NCBI GenBank assembly: GCA_015056915.1
Contig: SVFK01000006.1
Location: forward strand, 1 to 64,000
DNA from: Lachnospiraceae bacterium
Lineage (GTDB): Bacteria; Bacillota; Clostridia; Lachnospirales; Lachnospiraceae
DNA length: 64,000 nucleotides
Direction of reading: 5' to 3'
Made by a program: the position numbers and the translations under genes
Shown here: in pieces, positions 1 through 9,053 of the stretch
Layout: every line of letters starts with the position of its first letter
Position numbering within the stretch: position 1 is the first letter of the stretch
The notes under the pieces: generated by a model
Told to the model about the DNA's origin: nothing
Database searches by the model: none
Seen by the model: only the letters and a program-made list of their open reading frames with translations

Positions 1-51
1 GACTGCGTCGCTTATACATCCGTTAAAAAGATAGTTAAGTAACGCGTATAT

Positions 52-124
52 TCCTCCTTAGCTCAGTCGGTAGAGCACCTGACTGTTAATCAGGGCGTCG
101 TTGGTTCAAGTCCAACAGGGGGAG
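52..124 (+). tRNA. tRNA-Asn (GTT)
   Basis: Cloverleaf: acceptor TCCTCCT/AGGGGGA, anticodon loop CTGTTAA, T-arm GGTTCAAGTCC. Confidence 0.95.
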
Positions 125-176
125 TTTTCATAGTAATACTTCTATGAAAGGTAACGCCAGAACGGCGACAACTAAC

Positions 177-248
177 GGCTCCATGGTCAAGCGGTTAAGA
201 CATCGCCCTTTCACGGCGGTAACACGGGTTCGATTCCCGTTGGAGTCA
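177..248 (+). tRNA. tRNA-Glu (TTC)
   Basis: Acceptor GGCTCCA/TGGAGTC, anticodon loop CTTTCAC, T-arm GGTTCGATTCC. Confidence 0.95.
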
Positions 249-280
249 TTTTATATGAATTCGTGCATATAATTTAATAT

Positions 281-351
281 GGCGTCTTAGCCAAGTGGTA
301 AGGCACGGGTCTGCAACACCCTTATCGCCGGTTCAAATCCGGCAGACGCCT
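281..351 (+). tRNA. tRNA-Cys (GCA)
   Basis: Acceptor GGCGTCT/AGACGCC, anticodon loop CTGCAAC, T-arm GGTTCAAATCC. Confidence 0.95.
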
Positions 352-356
352 TTATG

Positions 357-389
357 AAATCCCTAAAATTCTATTTTAGGGATTTTTCT
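357..389 (+). terminator. Rho-independent terminator after tRNA cluster
   Basis: AAATCCCTAAAAT-TCT-ATTTTAGGGATTT perfect stem followed by T-rich tract. Confidence 0.85.
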
Positions 390-514
390 TACTTTATTTG
401 AAAGCTCTCTTTATACTAAAGGAAAAACTTCTTTTTTATAAAAGTAAAAAACGCTCCAAGAGTATGTGTATTCGTTTAAGAAGAAATGCTTTTGGCAAGG
501 AGGAATTGGTTATT

Positions 515-1885
515 GTGAAAAAGGAAACCCTATCAAAGGATTTTACAAAAGGAAATGTTGCAAAGCAGTTATTCTGGTTTGCATTACCGTTTATGGCATC
601 TAATGCCTTGCAGGTGCTATATAGCACTATAGATATGATTATTGTTGGTAAATATGTGGGCACAGCAGGTCTTTCTGCGGTGTCTCAAAGTAGTTTAATT
701 CTGAATTTTGCCACTATGGTATGCTTAGGCTTTTCCAATGGTGGTCAGATTCTTGTAGCGCAGGCTCTTGGTGCCGGCAAGAGAAAGGAAATGAGTGAGA
801 TCATTGGAACATTGTTCAGTTTGATTTTGATTATTGCGCTGATAATGTCTGCTGGGATTCTGACGGCTCGAACATGGATTATGGAGATTATGAACATTCC
901 TACAGAGTCTTATGGAATGGCTATGAATTATCTTGTGATATGTGGAGCCGGCTTGATTTTTACGGCCGGCTACAACATGGTATCAGCTGTTCTGCGTGGA
1001 ATGGGTGATTCCAAGCGACCTTTTCTCTTTATCGGTATCGCATCTGCCGTAAATTTGATTTTGGATATTTTGTTTACAGGAATTTTAGGCTGGGGGGTTG
1101 CAGGTGCTGCATGGGCAACCATCATTGGTCAGGCTGTTTCTTTCCTATTCTCCTTATACTTCCTTTATCAAAATAGAGAAGCCTTTGGCTTTGACTTTAG
1201 ATTGGAAAGCTTTCGGATAAAGAAAAAGTACTCCAAAATGATTGTGGAGTTGGGCACTCCAATGGCTATTCAGGCAGGTTGCATTAATCTGTCCATGCTG
1301 TATGTGAATTCTATGGTAAATAACGTGGGAGTAGTTGCTTCTGCTACCTTTGGTGTTGGGGTACGAATCGATGATATTATCAATAAGATTTCACTAGGTA
1401 TTCAGCACGCAGCCATGCCGATGATTGGTCAAAACATTGCTGCCGGAGAACAGAAGAGGACTCGAAAAGTAGTTTGGTATACATGGCTGTTTTCAGGAGT
1501 TTTTACAGTTTGTTTTATGGCAATTTATCTTGGGTGCGGTAAAGAATTATTCATGATGTTTTCTGATGATGTACAGGTACATGAGATGTCAGATATTTTC
1601 ATTAAAGCGATTCTATGGATGTTTCCGGCGATGGCTATTATGCGTGGCAGTAATGCCTTTGTTCAGGGTATTGGTAATGCCAGACTTAGCATGGTGCTTT
1701 CCCTTTTGGACGGAGTCGTGCTGCGAATAGGTTTGAGTTGGGCGTTTGGTATTGCATTAAATTGGGGATTCTTTGGATTTGTGCTGGGATATGGACTGGC
1801 TCCATATGGATGTGCCATCCCCGGGTTGATTTATTTCCTTTCGGGGAAATGGCAACAGAGAAAGGTTCTTGCAGAGGATATATAA
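515..1885 (+). CDS. MATE family efflux transporter
   Basis: ORF 398-1885; multi-helix MATE-like sequence. GTG at 515 preceded by AAGGAGG (497-503) is a better start than 398. Confidence 0.85.
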   Translation: MKKETLSKDFTKGNVAKQLFWFALPFMASNALQVLYSTIDMIIVGKYVGTAGLSAVSQSSLILNFATMVCLGFSNGGQILVAQALGAGKRKEMSEIIGTLFSLILIIALIMSAGILTARTWIMEIMNIPTESYGMAMNYLVICGAGLIFTAGYNMVSAVLRGMGDSKRPFLFIGIASAVNLILDILFTGILGWGVAGAAWATIIGQAVSFLFSLYFLYQNREAFGFDFRLESFRIKKKYSKMIVELGTPMAIQAGCINLSMLYVNSMVNNVGVVASATFGVGVRIDDIINKISLGIQHAAMPMIGQNIAAGEQKRTRKVVWYTWLFSGVFTVCFMAIYLGCGKELFMMFSDDVQVHEMSDIFIKAILWMFPAMAIMRGSNAFVQGIGNARLSMVLSLLDGVVLRIGLSWAFGIALNWGFFGFVLGYGLAPYGCAIPGLIYFLSGKWQQRKVLAEDI

Positions 1886-1910
1886 CAGGGCTCAATTTGC
1901 TGAGTTTCTT

Positions 1911-2270
1911 CTATTTTACATACTTTTTCAGAGCATGGAAGGTCTCTTCACTGATTACATGCTCAATTTTGCAGGCATCCTCTGCAGCAGTGTCAGGAGA
2001 TACACCAAGTGTGGTAAGCCACTGAGTTAAAAAGGTGTGCCGTTCATACATTTTTTCGGCGATTTTCTTGCCGGTATCCAAAAGAGTGATATAGCCGTCT
2101 TTGTCTACGTCGATGTAGCCGTTGGTTCGCAAATTTTTCATGGCGACACTAACACTGGGTTTGCTAACAGACAGCTCCGTGGCAATATCAATAGAACGGA
2201 CTTGGCCGTTCCTCTTTCTTAGTATCAATATAGTCTCGAGATAATTCTCCGCTGATTCGTGAATTTGCAA
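1911..2270 (-). CDS. DtxR/MntR-family metal-dependent transcriptional regulator
   Basis: IHESAENYLETILILRKRNGQVRSIDIATELSVSKPSVSVAMKNL winged-helix signature; likely TTG start at 2270 preceded by GAGAGGGG. Short form without a C-terminal SH3-like domain. Confidence 0.8.
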   Translation of the reverse strand: MQIHESAENYLETILILRKRNGQVRSIDIATELSVSKPSVSVAMKNLRTNGYIDVDKDGYITLLDTGKKIAEKMYERHTFLTQWLTTLGVSPDTAAEDACKIEHVISEETFHALKKYVK

Positions 2271-2419
2271 TTTAGTACCCCTCTCTTTTGGAAAAACGGT
2301 AGTGTTCTGCCATAATCTAATATAAAAATATATGTCATACTTTAGGATAGCAGAAAAGGATAGATATTGCAAGTAATGAAGTTACTGCGTTAGAGTAAGA
2401 AAAAAATTCCAAGTAGGGC

Positions 2420-2448
2420 TTGACATATTACAAACCCAGTGATAGACT
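2420..2448 (+). promoter_or_regulatory. Predicted sigma-A promoter of feoA
   Basis: TTGACA (2420-2425), 17-bp spacer, TAGACT (2443-2448); palindrome at 2458-2471 lies over the expected start site. Confidence 0.65.
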
Positions 2449-2498
2449 CTTAAATGGTTAGTGGTGACTAATTGCCGCCTGAACAATAGGAGGACGAC

Positions 2499-2711
2499 AT
2501 GAGTTTATTAGATGCGCAAGCAGGAGAAGAATATATTATCAAAGAGATACAGACTGACGATGAAGAGTTAAATGCTTTTCTTTTTTCACTAGGTTGTTAT
2601 AGCGGGGAGCCTATCACGGTGATTTCCCATTTAAAGGGCGGATGCGTCGTTTCTATAAAGGATGGCAGATACAATATTGATAAACAGCTGGCTTCGGCTA
2701 TTATAATATAG
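2499..2711 (+). CDS. feoA: Ferrous iron transport protein A
   Basis: 70-aa FeoA/SH3-like sequence directly upstream of feoB; RBS AGGAGG. Confidence 0.85.
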   Translation: MSLLDAQAGEEYIIKEIQTDDEELNAFLFSLGCYSGEPITVISHLKGGCVVSIKDGRYNIDKQLASAIII

Positions 2712-2857
2712 TGGTGACAATACACCACATATATTTTTGACCCAGGGTTAGTCACAACTACCTTGGTTAGTTATAGCTATCTACGAAGTGCATTTTGTTA
2801 TATTTGACAATAGTTATGATATGTCTCAAGATTTGTGATTAATGAGGAGGAAATATA

Positions 2858-4873
2858 ATGAGAATTGCTTTAACAGGTAATCCGAACAGTGGTAAGACTA
2901 CCATGTATAATGCGCTTACAGGTAAGAATGAGCGTGTTGGTAACTGGGCAGGTGTTACTGTTGACAAAAAAGAGGGAAATATCAAAAAAACATACTTTAA
3001 AGGCGAAGAGGAATTGCTTGTGGTAGATTTGCCGGGTGCATATTCTATGTCACCTTTTACTTCTGAAGAAAGCATTACAAGCGGTTATGTAAAAAATGAA
3101 AATCCGGATGTTATTATTAACATTGTGGATGCAACGAATTTAAGCCGCAGTTTATTCTTTACCACACAGCTGCTTGAAATGGGTATTCCAATGGTTGTAG
3201 CTTTGAACAAGAGCGATATCAATGAGAAGAAAGAAACTGAGATTGATGCAAAAGTATTATCTGAAAGGCTTGGCTGTCCGGTAGTAAATACCGTTTCTAC
3301 CTCGGCAAGCGGTTTGAAAGAGTTGGTTAAGACTGCGGTAGGATTAAAGGGAGCAGCGCAGAAGGCTCCCTATACCCAGGCGAATATTGATCTTACTGAC
3401 AAGGCCGCTGTCGAAGCCGAGGACAGAAAGCGTTTTGATTTTGTTAATAAGGTGGTTAGAGCTGTTGAAAATCGTAAGGTTCTTACGAAGGACAGAAATA
3501 TTAATGATAAGATAGATGCGGTGATTACCAATAGATTCATAGGCATCCCGCTCTTTGTGCTGGTAATGTTTCTTGTGTTCCACATTTCTCAGACGACAGT
3601 GGGAACATGGATTGCAGACTGGCTGGTAGGCTGGATTGAAACCTTTGGTGAATGGGTATCCGGCATGATTGACGGTACCGATGTACATCCTCTTCTTGCA
3701 GCCATTCTGGTGGATGGTATTATCGGTGGTGTGGGTGCTGTTGTAGGCTTTCTTCCCCTGGTTATGGTGATGTATTTCCTTCTTGCGCTTTTGGAGGATT
3801 GCGGTTATATGGCGCGTGTGGCAGTGGTACTTGATCCTATTTTCAAGAGGGTAGGTCTGTCCGGTAAGTCAGTGATTCCGTTTGTTATCGGTACCGGTTG
3901 TGCAATTCCCGGTGTCATGGCAGCACGTACCATCCGCGACGAAAGAGAACGTAGAGCCACCGCGATGTTGACCCCCTTTATTCCCTGTGGTGCCAAGATT
4001 CCTGTTATCTCTTTGTTTGCAGGTGCGTTTTTTCCCGGGACCGGTTGGGTAGCCCCTATGATGTATTTTGGGGGTATATTACTTATTCTGTTCTGGGCGT
4101 TGGTTGTAAAATTTATTTCCGGCTATAAGTACAGAAAATCCTTTTTCATCATTGAGCTTCCCGAATATAAGGCTCCCAGTCTCGGGAAGGCTCTTATGTC
4201 CATGCTGGACCGTGGCAAGGCATATATTATAAAGGCTGGTACGATTATTCTGGTATGCAATGCTGTGATTACCATCATGGCTTCCTTTAATTGGAGCTTC
4301 CGAATGGTAGAGGATCCTGCGGAGTCTATCCTTGCAAGCATCGCTTCTCCTTTTGCAGTGATACTGATTCCCTTAGGATTTGGTGCATGGCAGCTGGCAG
4401 CAGCGGCAATTACAGGCTTTATTGCCAAGGAAGAGGTTGTTGGTACTCTTGCGGCAGTATATGCTATGGGTGAGAATATGATAAATGGTGACTTTGAAAT
4501 CGTTGAGGGCGCAGCAGCATCCGTGGCAGCAGGTATGCATGTAAACGGTGCGGAAATGACAGCAGTGGTGGCATTGGCCTATCTGTGCTTTAACCTTTTT
4601 ACGCCACCCTGTTTTGCTGCAATAGGTGCCATGAATTCCGAGATTAAGTCTAAGAAGTGGCTGTTTGCAGGTATCGGAATGCAGTTTGCAACAGGTTATG
4701 TGGTGGCATTCTTTATTTACCAGATTGGTACACTGATTACCACCGGCGCAATGGGTACAGCATTTGTTCCCGGCCTGATTGCCGTGGCAGCAATTATCGG
4801 TGCAGTGGTAGGTATTGTTGTAGGCTCCAGAAGAAAAATCAATAAGGAATATCAGTTAAAGAAGGCAGCATAG
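2858..4873 (+). CDS. feoB: Ferrous iron transport protein B (GTPase plus permease)
   Basis: G1 GNPNSGKTT, G3 DLPGAYS, NKSD motif, gate/core membrane domains with CGYMAR and GCAIPGVMA. Confidence 0.97.
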   Translation: MRIALTGNPNSGKTTMYNALTGKNERVGNWAGVTVDKKEGNIKKTYFKGEEELLVVDLPGAYSMSPFTSEESITSGYVKNENPDVIINIVDATNLSRSLFFTTQLLEMGIPMVVALNKSDINEKKETEIDAKVLSERLGCPVVNTVSTSASGLKELVKTAVGLKGAAQKAPYTQANIDLTDKAAVEAEDRKRFDFVNKVVRAVENRKVLTKDRNINDKIDAVITNRFIGIPLFVLVMFLVFHISQTTVGTWIADWLVGWIETFGEWVSGMIDGTDVHPLLAAILVDGIIGGVGAVVGFLPLVMVMYFLLALLEDCGYMARVAVVLDPIFKRVGLSGKSVIPFVIGTGCAIPGVMAARTIRDERERRATAMLTPFIPCGAKIPVISLFAGAFFPGTGWVAPMMYFGGILLILFWALVVKFISGYKYRKSFFIIELPEYKAPSLGKALMSMLDRGKAYIIKAGTIILVCNAVITIMASFNWSFRMVEDPAESILASIASPFAVILIPLGFGAWQLAAAAITGFIAKEEVVGTLAAVYAMGENMINGDFEIVEGAAASVAAGMHVNGAEMTAVVALAYLCFNLFTPPCFAAIGAMNSEIKSKKWLFAGIGMQFATGYVVAFFIYQIGTLITTGAMGTAFVPGLIAVAAIIGAVVGIVVGSRRKINKEYQLKKAA

Positions 4874-4907
4874 CTGTTGTTTTATGATGGTATAAGGAGT
4901 TATCTGC

Positions 4908-5096
4908 ATGGGAAATGTAATTGTCTTAGTAATTTTGTTTGTTATTATTGGCGCAGCCGTAGCATACATAGTGAAGGCCAAGAAGCGTGGTGTGAAGTGT
5001 ATCGGATGCTCTGCGGGTGGCGAATGTTCTCGCCGGGACGGTGCAGTTACAGCCTGCAGTGGTTGCAGTGGCGCCCAAGGAAGTAATTGTGGTTGA
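4908..5096 (+). CDS. FeoB-associated Cys-rich membrane protein
   Basis: 62 aa, one TM helix followed by Cys-rich tail (CIGCSAGGEC...CSGCSGAQGSNCG), immediately after feoB. Confidence 0.85.
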   Translation: MGNVIVLVILFVIIGAAVAYIVKAKKRGVKCIGCSAGGECSRRDGAVTACSGCSGAQGSNCG

Positions 5097-5119
5097 CATA
5101 CGAAAGAGGTATCATACAA

Positions 5120-5866
5120 ATGAAAAGACACCATATATTGGATCAAATCAGAGGTCTCACGCTGATTAGCATGATACTTTTTCATGCAGTGTGGGATCTG
5201 GTGTACATATTCGATAGAGATTGGACGTGGTTTTATTCGCCTCTGGCATATGTCTGGCAACAAAGTATCTGTTGGCTCTTTATTGCCTTATCAGGCTTTT
5301 GCTGGTCCTTGGGAAGGCATAAGCTGCGCAGGGGACTTATTGTATCGGGAGCAGGTTTTCTGGTATCTTTGGTTACGGAGCTGGTAATGCCGGATCAGAG
5401 AATCCGTTTTGGTGTATTGACTCTGCTCGGCTTTTGTATGCTGGTTATGATACCCTTGGAAAAGCTGTTATCTAAAATACCTTCATGGGCAGGACTATTC
5501 GGAAGCTTTTTGAGCTTTTTGTTAATTAGAAATATTAATGACGGTTATCTGGGATTTGAAGGCTTAAGGTTTGCAAAATTGCCTGATAACCTGTATCACA
5601 TGGGTGATATTGCTACCTTTGTGGGCTTTACGGATACGCGCTTCTACTCAACGGATTACTTCTCGGTATTCCCGTGGATATTTTTGTTTATAACCGGATA
5701 CTATGCCTATCGTCTGGCAATGCAGTATGGACTACTTGAAAAACTCTCAGAGTGGAAGCCTAAGGGGAAGTTATTAGGCTTCATGGGAAGAAAGTCACTG
5801 ATAATATACATGCTTCATCAACCGGTAATTTACCTGATACTATTTGTATGGGATAAAATAAGCTGA
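5120..5866 (+). CDS. Heparan-alpha-glucosaminide N-acetyltransferase-like (DUF1624) membrane protein
   Basis: MKRHHILDQIRGLTLISMILFHAVWDLVY motif and TM helices; start M at 5120 after AAAGAGG. Confidence 0.75.
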   Translation: MKRHHILDQIRGLTLISMILFHAVWDLVYIFDRDWTWFYSPLAYVWQQSICWLFIALSGFCWSLGRHKLRRGLIVSGAGFLVSLVTELVMPDQRIRFGVLTLLGFCMLVMIPLEKLLSKIPSWAGLFGSFLSFLLIRNINDGYLGFEGLRFAKLPDNLYHMGDIATFVGFTDTRFYSTDYFSVFPWIFLFITGYYAYRLAMQYGLLEKLSEWKPKGKLLGFMGRKSLIIYMLHQPVIYLILFVWDKIS

Positions 5867-6595
5867 TTATAACTGGCGGAATACCTCCCCGATAGGTGCG
5901 GCAATCAATAAATCGGCAATACTGTCCCTAGGTGTGGAAGACATATTGATAACTACTATTTTGTCTCCTTGGAAATAGTTAATTAAGCCTGCGGCAGGGT
6001 ATACGGCAAGCGAGGTGCCACCGATAATCAGCACCTGTGCGGTCTGAATGTGATGAATGGCAGCGTTTACAGTCTTGTCATCCAGACCTTCTTCATACAA
6101 TACTACATCCGGTTTGAGGGGACCACCACATTTGGTGCATTTTGGAATACCTTCGCTTTGTGCGATGAAGTGTGCATCATACATTTCCCCACAATGCTCA
6201 CAATAATTGCGGTGAATGGAACCGTGAAGCTCTAACACATTTTTGCTGCCGGCTGCCTGATGCAGACCGTCAATATTCTGGGTAATGACAGCTTGCACCT
6301 TTCCCTGCTGTTCCAGCTGGGCTAGTTTTCTGTGGGCATCATTGGGGAGGGCACCCAGACACAGCATTTTGTTGCGATAAAATCTGTAAAATTCTTCAGG
6401 CTTTGCTCTGTAGAAGCTGTGGCTCAGAATCCTTTCGGGAGGGTAGGCATACTGCTGATTGTACAGACCGTCAACGCTCCGAAAATCAGGAATGCCGCTT
6501 TCCGTGGATACACCGGCACCTCCGAAAAATACGATATTATCATACGTTTCAAACATTTTCTTTAATTCCGTAATTACATTTTGTGTGCTGTCCAT
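5867..6595 (-). CDS. cobB: NAD-dependent protein deacylase (Sir2 family)
   Basis: GAGVSTESGIPDFRS, TQNIDGLHQAAG, LHGS, CEHCG...CTKCGG zinc site. Confidence 0.93.
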   Translation of the reverse strand: MDSTQNVITELKKMFETYDNIVFFGGAGVSTESGIPDFRSVDGLYNQQYAYPPERILSHSFYRAKPEEFYRFYRNKMLCLGALPNDAHRKLAQLEQQGKVQAVITQNIDGLHQAAGSKNVLELHGSIHRNYCEHCGEMYDAHFIAQSEGIPKCTKCGGPLKPDVVLYEEGLDDKTVNAAIHHIQTAQVLIIGGTSLAVYPAAGLINYFQGDKIVVINMSSTPRDSIADLLIAAPIGEVFRQL

Positions 6596-6744
6596 AGCCT
6601 ACTCCTTTTTATAATATTGAAATAACAATTTAAACTTCTATTTAAATCTGTCTGAGTATCTATTATTTATTATATCCTTTTGATTTGTTGCAGTAAAGTC
6701 CAAGCCTATGCTATACTGGAGGTGTTAAGGAGAGGCGGCAATAC

Positions 6745-7578
6745 ATGAAGAAAAATAATTTAATTCCCTTTGAAAAGAGCAAAAGAGTGATACATTTGGA
6801 ACAGCGTGGCAATGCCAAAAAGAAGGCTCCTGTGTCTGCCAAAATTTTTGCGTTTCTGGGAGTGCTTTGTCTGCTGTACTGCTTATTAATTCTTTTCTTC
6901 ATGGGATATGGCACGACCTTCTTCCTGATTTGGGGTGCTATAGCGGTAGCCTGCGGAGTCCTTTCCCTACTTCTGGCACATAAAGCTTGGCTGAAGCGTA
7001 TTCCTAAGTGGTGCAAGGTTAGTTTTGTGAGCTGTTGCGCTATAGGGGGACTATTGTTTGGAATTGTGGAAGCTATGATACTTAGTGAATTTGCGGCGGC
7101 GCCACAGCCGGGAGCAGATTATGTATTGATACTGGGTGCCCAGTGGAAGGAAAGCGGGCCCAGCTATGTATTGCAAAAGCGTCTTGATGCAGCGTTGGAC
7201 TATCTGCGGAATAACCCGGAGACTTTAGTGATTGTATCAGGCGGACAGGGTAGTAATGAGCCTATTAGTGAAGCGGCAGGAATGGAGAGCTATTTGCTGG
7301 AGGCAGGCATAGCCAAGGAACGGATTCTTTTGGAGGATAAGTCTACCAATACCTGCGAAAATCTTGTGTTCAGTGAAAAGCTATTAGATAAGAGTAATGA
7401 CCGGGTGGTGCTGATTACCAACAATTTTCATATGTTTCGCGCAAGCCGGATTGCTAAGAAACAAGGCTATGTGTATGTGGAAGGATTGGCAGCAGGGTCT
7501 TACCCCGGGATGCTTCCCAATAATTTGTTGAGGGAGTTTTTTGGTGTGGTGAAGGATTTTTGTGTGGGGAATCTATGA
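6745..7578 (+). CDS. YdcF/SanA-type DUF218 protein
   Basis: DYVLILGAQWKESGPSYVLQKRLDAALDYL...VSGGQGSNEPISEA DUF218 signature with N-terminal TM helices. Confidence 0.85.
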   Translation: MKKNNLIPFEKSKRVIHLEQRGNAKKKAPVSAKIFAFLGVLCLLYCLLILFFMGYGTTFFLIWGAIAVACGVLSLLLAHKAWLKRIPKWCKVSFVSCCAIGGLLFGIVEAMILSEFAAAPQPGADYVLILGAQWKESGPSYVLQKRLDAALDYLRNNPETLVIVSGGQGSNEPISEAAGMESYLLEAGIAKERILLEDKSTNTCENLVFSEKLLDKSNDRVVLITNNFHMFRASRIAKKQGYVYVEGLAAGSYPGMLPNNLLREFFGVVKDFCVGNL

Positions 7579-7599
7579 TGATAAAAGGTAGGTGTCGAA

Positions 7600-7782
7600 A
7601 TGGATATTAATGTTGGAGATATTTTGAAATTAAAAAAACAGCATCCCTGCGGCAGCAAAGAATGGGAAGTTTTGCGCGTAGGTGCGGATTTTCGTCTGAA
7701 ATGTATGGGCTGTGGACATCAGATTATGATTGCAAGGAAATTGCTGGAAAAAAATATAAAAGAAATTCACGAAAAAGCTTGA
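7600..7782 (+). CDS. DUF951 family protein
   Basis: 60 aa, VGDILKLKKQHPCGSKEWEVLRVGADFRLKCMGCGHQIMI. Confidence 0.85.
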   Translation: MDINVGDILKLKKQHPCGSKEWEVLRVGADFRLKCMGCGHQIMIARKLLEKNIKEIHEKA

Positions 7783-7807
7783 AAACGCGCGAGGTTTATG
7801 GTAATAT
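7779..7807 (+). promoter_or_regulatory. Predicted promoter of rpsF-ssb-rpsR
   Basis: TTGAAA (7779-7784), 17-bp spacer, TAATAT (7802-7807). Confidence 0.5.
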
Positions 7808-7830
7808 ACTAACTTGTGATATATTAATTT

Positions 7831-7861
7831 CCTTGCTCACATTTTAGATGTGGGCCAGAGA
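7831..7861 (+). promoter_or_regulatory. Candidate S6:S18 ribosomal-protein leader element
   Basis: Hairpin CACAT-TTTAG-ATGTG (7838-7852) flanked by CCTTGCT and GGCCAGAGACC just upstream of rpsF; assignment inferred from position. Confidence 0.35.
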
Positions 7862-7881
7862 CCAAAAGGAGGTAACAAAGC

Positions 7882-8172
7882 ATGAACAAGTATGAATTAG
7901 CCGTTGTTGTTAGCGCTAAAATCGAAGATGATGAGAGAGCAGCAGTTGTTGATAAGTGCAAGGCTCTTGTTGAGAGATTCGGCGGTACAATTACAGAAGT
8001 GGACGAGTGGGGCAAGAAGAGACTTGCTTACGAAGTTCAGAAGATGAAAGAAGCTTTCTACTATTTCATCAGATTCGAGGCTGAGAGCACTGCACCTGCA
8101 GAGATCGAAAGCCGTATCCGTATCATGGACAACGTGATCAGATATTTATGCGTTAGACAGGACGAGGCATAA
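7882..8172 (+). CDS. rpsF: 30S ribosomal protein S6
   Basis: MNKYELAVVVSAKIEDDERAAVVDK...WGKKRLAYEVQKMKEAFYYF. Confidence 0.97.
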   Translation: MNKYELAVVVSAKIEDDERAAVVDKCKALVERFGGTITEVDEWGKKRLAYEVQKMKEAFYYFIRFEAESTAPAEIESRIRIMDNVIRYLCVRQDEA

Positions 8173-8193
8173 ATAGAAAGCGAGAAGTAAAGT

Positions 8194-8655
8194 ATGAATA
8201 AAGTAATTCTTATGGGACGTTTAACAAGAGACCCCGAGGTGAGATATTCACAGGGTGCCAGCCAGACTGCTATTGCACGTTTTTCTATTGCAGTTGACAG
8301 AAGATTTAAGCGTGAGGGTGAGCCCGATGCTGATTTCTTTAATTGTACTGCATTTGGAAAGCAGGCAGAATTCATCGAGAGATATCTGCATAAAGGTGTA
8401 AAGGTTGTTGTTTGCGGTAGAATCCAGAATGACAATTATACCAATAAAGAAGGTCAGATGGTATACAGTGTCCGCGTAATGGTGGATGAGATTGAATTCG
8501 CAGAAAGCAAGAATGCTTCTAATAATGAAGGTGGCTTTGGCGGCTATAATGGAGGCGGTTATTCAGGCGGCAATAATGCTCCCGCTCCTTCAGGAGCAGG
8601 TGATGGTTTCATGAACATCCCTGATGGCATTGACGAAGAATTACCGTTTAACTAA
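8194..8655 (+). CDS. ssb: Single-stranded DNA-binding protein
   Basis: MNKVILMGRLTRDPEVRYSQ..., Gly-rich linker, acidic tail DGIDEELPFN. Confidence 0.97.
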   Translation: MNKVILMGRLTRDPEVRYSQGASQTAIARFSIAVDRRFKREGEPDADFFNCTAFGKQAEFIERYLHKGVKVVVCGRIQNDNYTNKEGQMVYSVRVMVDEIEFAESKNASNNEGGFGGYNGGGYSGGNNAPAPSGAGDGFMNIPDGIDEELPFN

Positions 8656-8719
8656 GATTTGACAGGTCATTCGGAGGGCTTTCGAATGATATGATTTGAT
8701 TCCGATAGGAGGTAATGAC

Positions 8720-8983
8720 ATGGCTTACAATAAAGCAGAGAAATCCGATTCTCCAATGAGAAAAAAAGGCGGAATGCGCAGAAGAAAGAAAGTTTGTGTG
8801 TTCTGTGGTAAAGATAATGTTATCGATTACAAGGATACCGCTAAGTTAAAGAGATACGTATCTGAGAGAGGTAAGATTCTTCCTCGTCGTATCACCGGTA
8901 ACTGTGCTAAGCATCAGAGAGCACTGACTGTAGCTATCAAGAGAGCTCGTCACGTTGCATTGATGCCTTACGTTCAGGATTAA
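8720..8983 (+). CDS. rpsR: 30S ribosomal protein S18
   Basis: Start M at 8720 after [52 protein letters not shown]. Confidence 0.97.
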   Translation: MAYNKAEKSDSPMRKKGGMRRRKKVCVFCGKDNVIDYKDTAKLKRYVSERGKILPRRITGNCAKHQRALTVAIKRARHVALMPYVQD

Positions 8984-9000
8984 TTTTAAAGAAAATGTGT

Positions 9001-9038
9001 ATAAGACCGCGTATCTGATAAAGGATACGCGGTCTTAT
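9001..9038 (+). terminator. Terminator after rpsR (possibly bidirectional)
   Basis: ATAAGACCGCGTATC-8 nt-GATACGCGGTCTTAT perfect 15-bp stem followed by TTGTTTG. Confidence 0.85.
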
Positions 9039-9053
9039 TTGTTTGTTAAGGAA

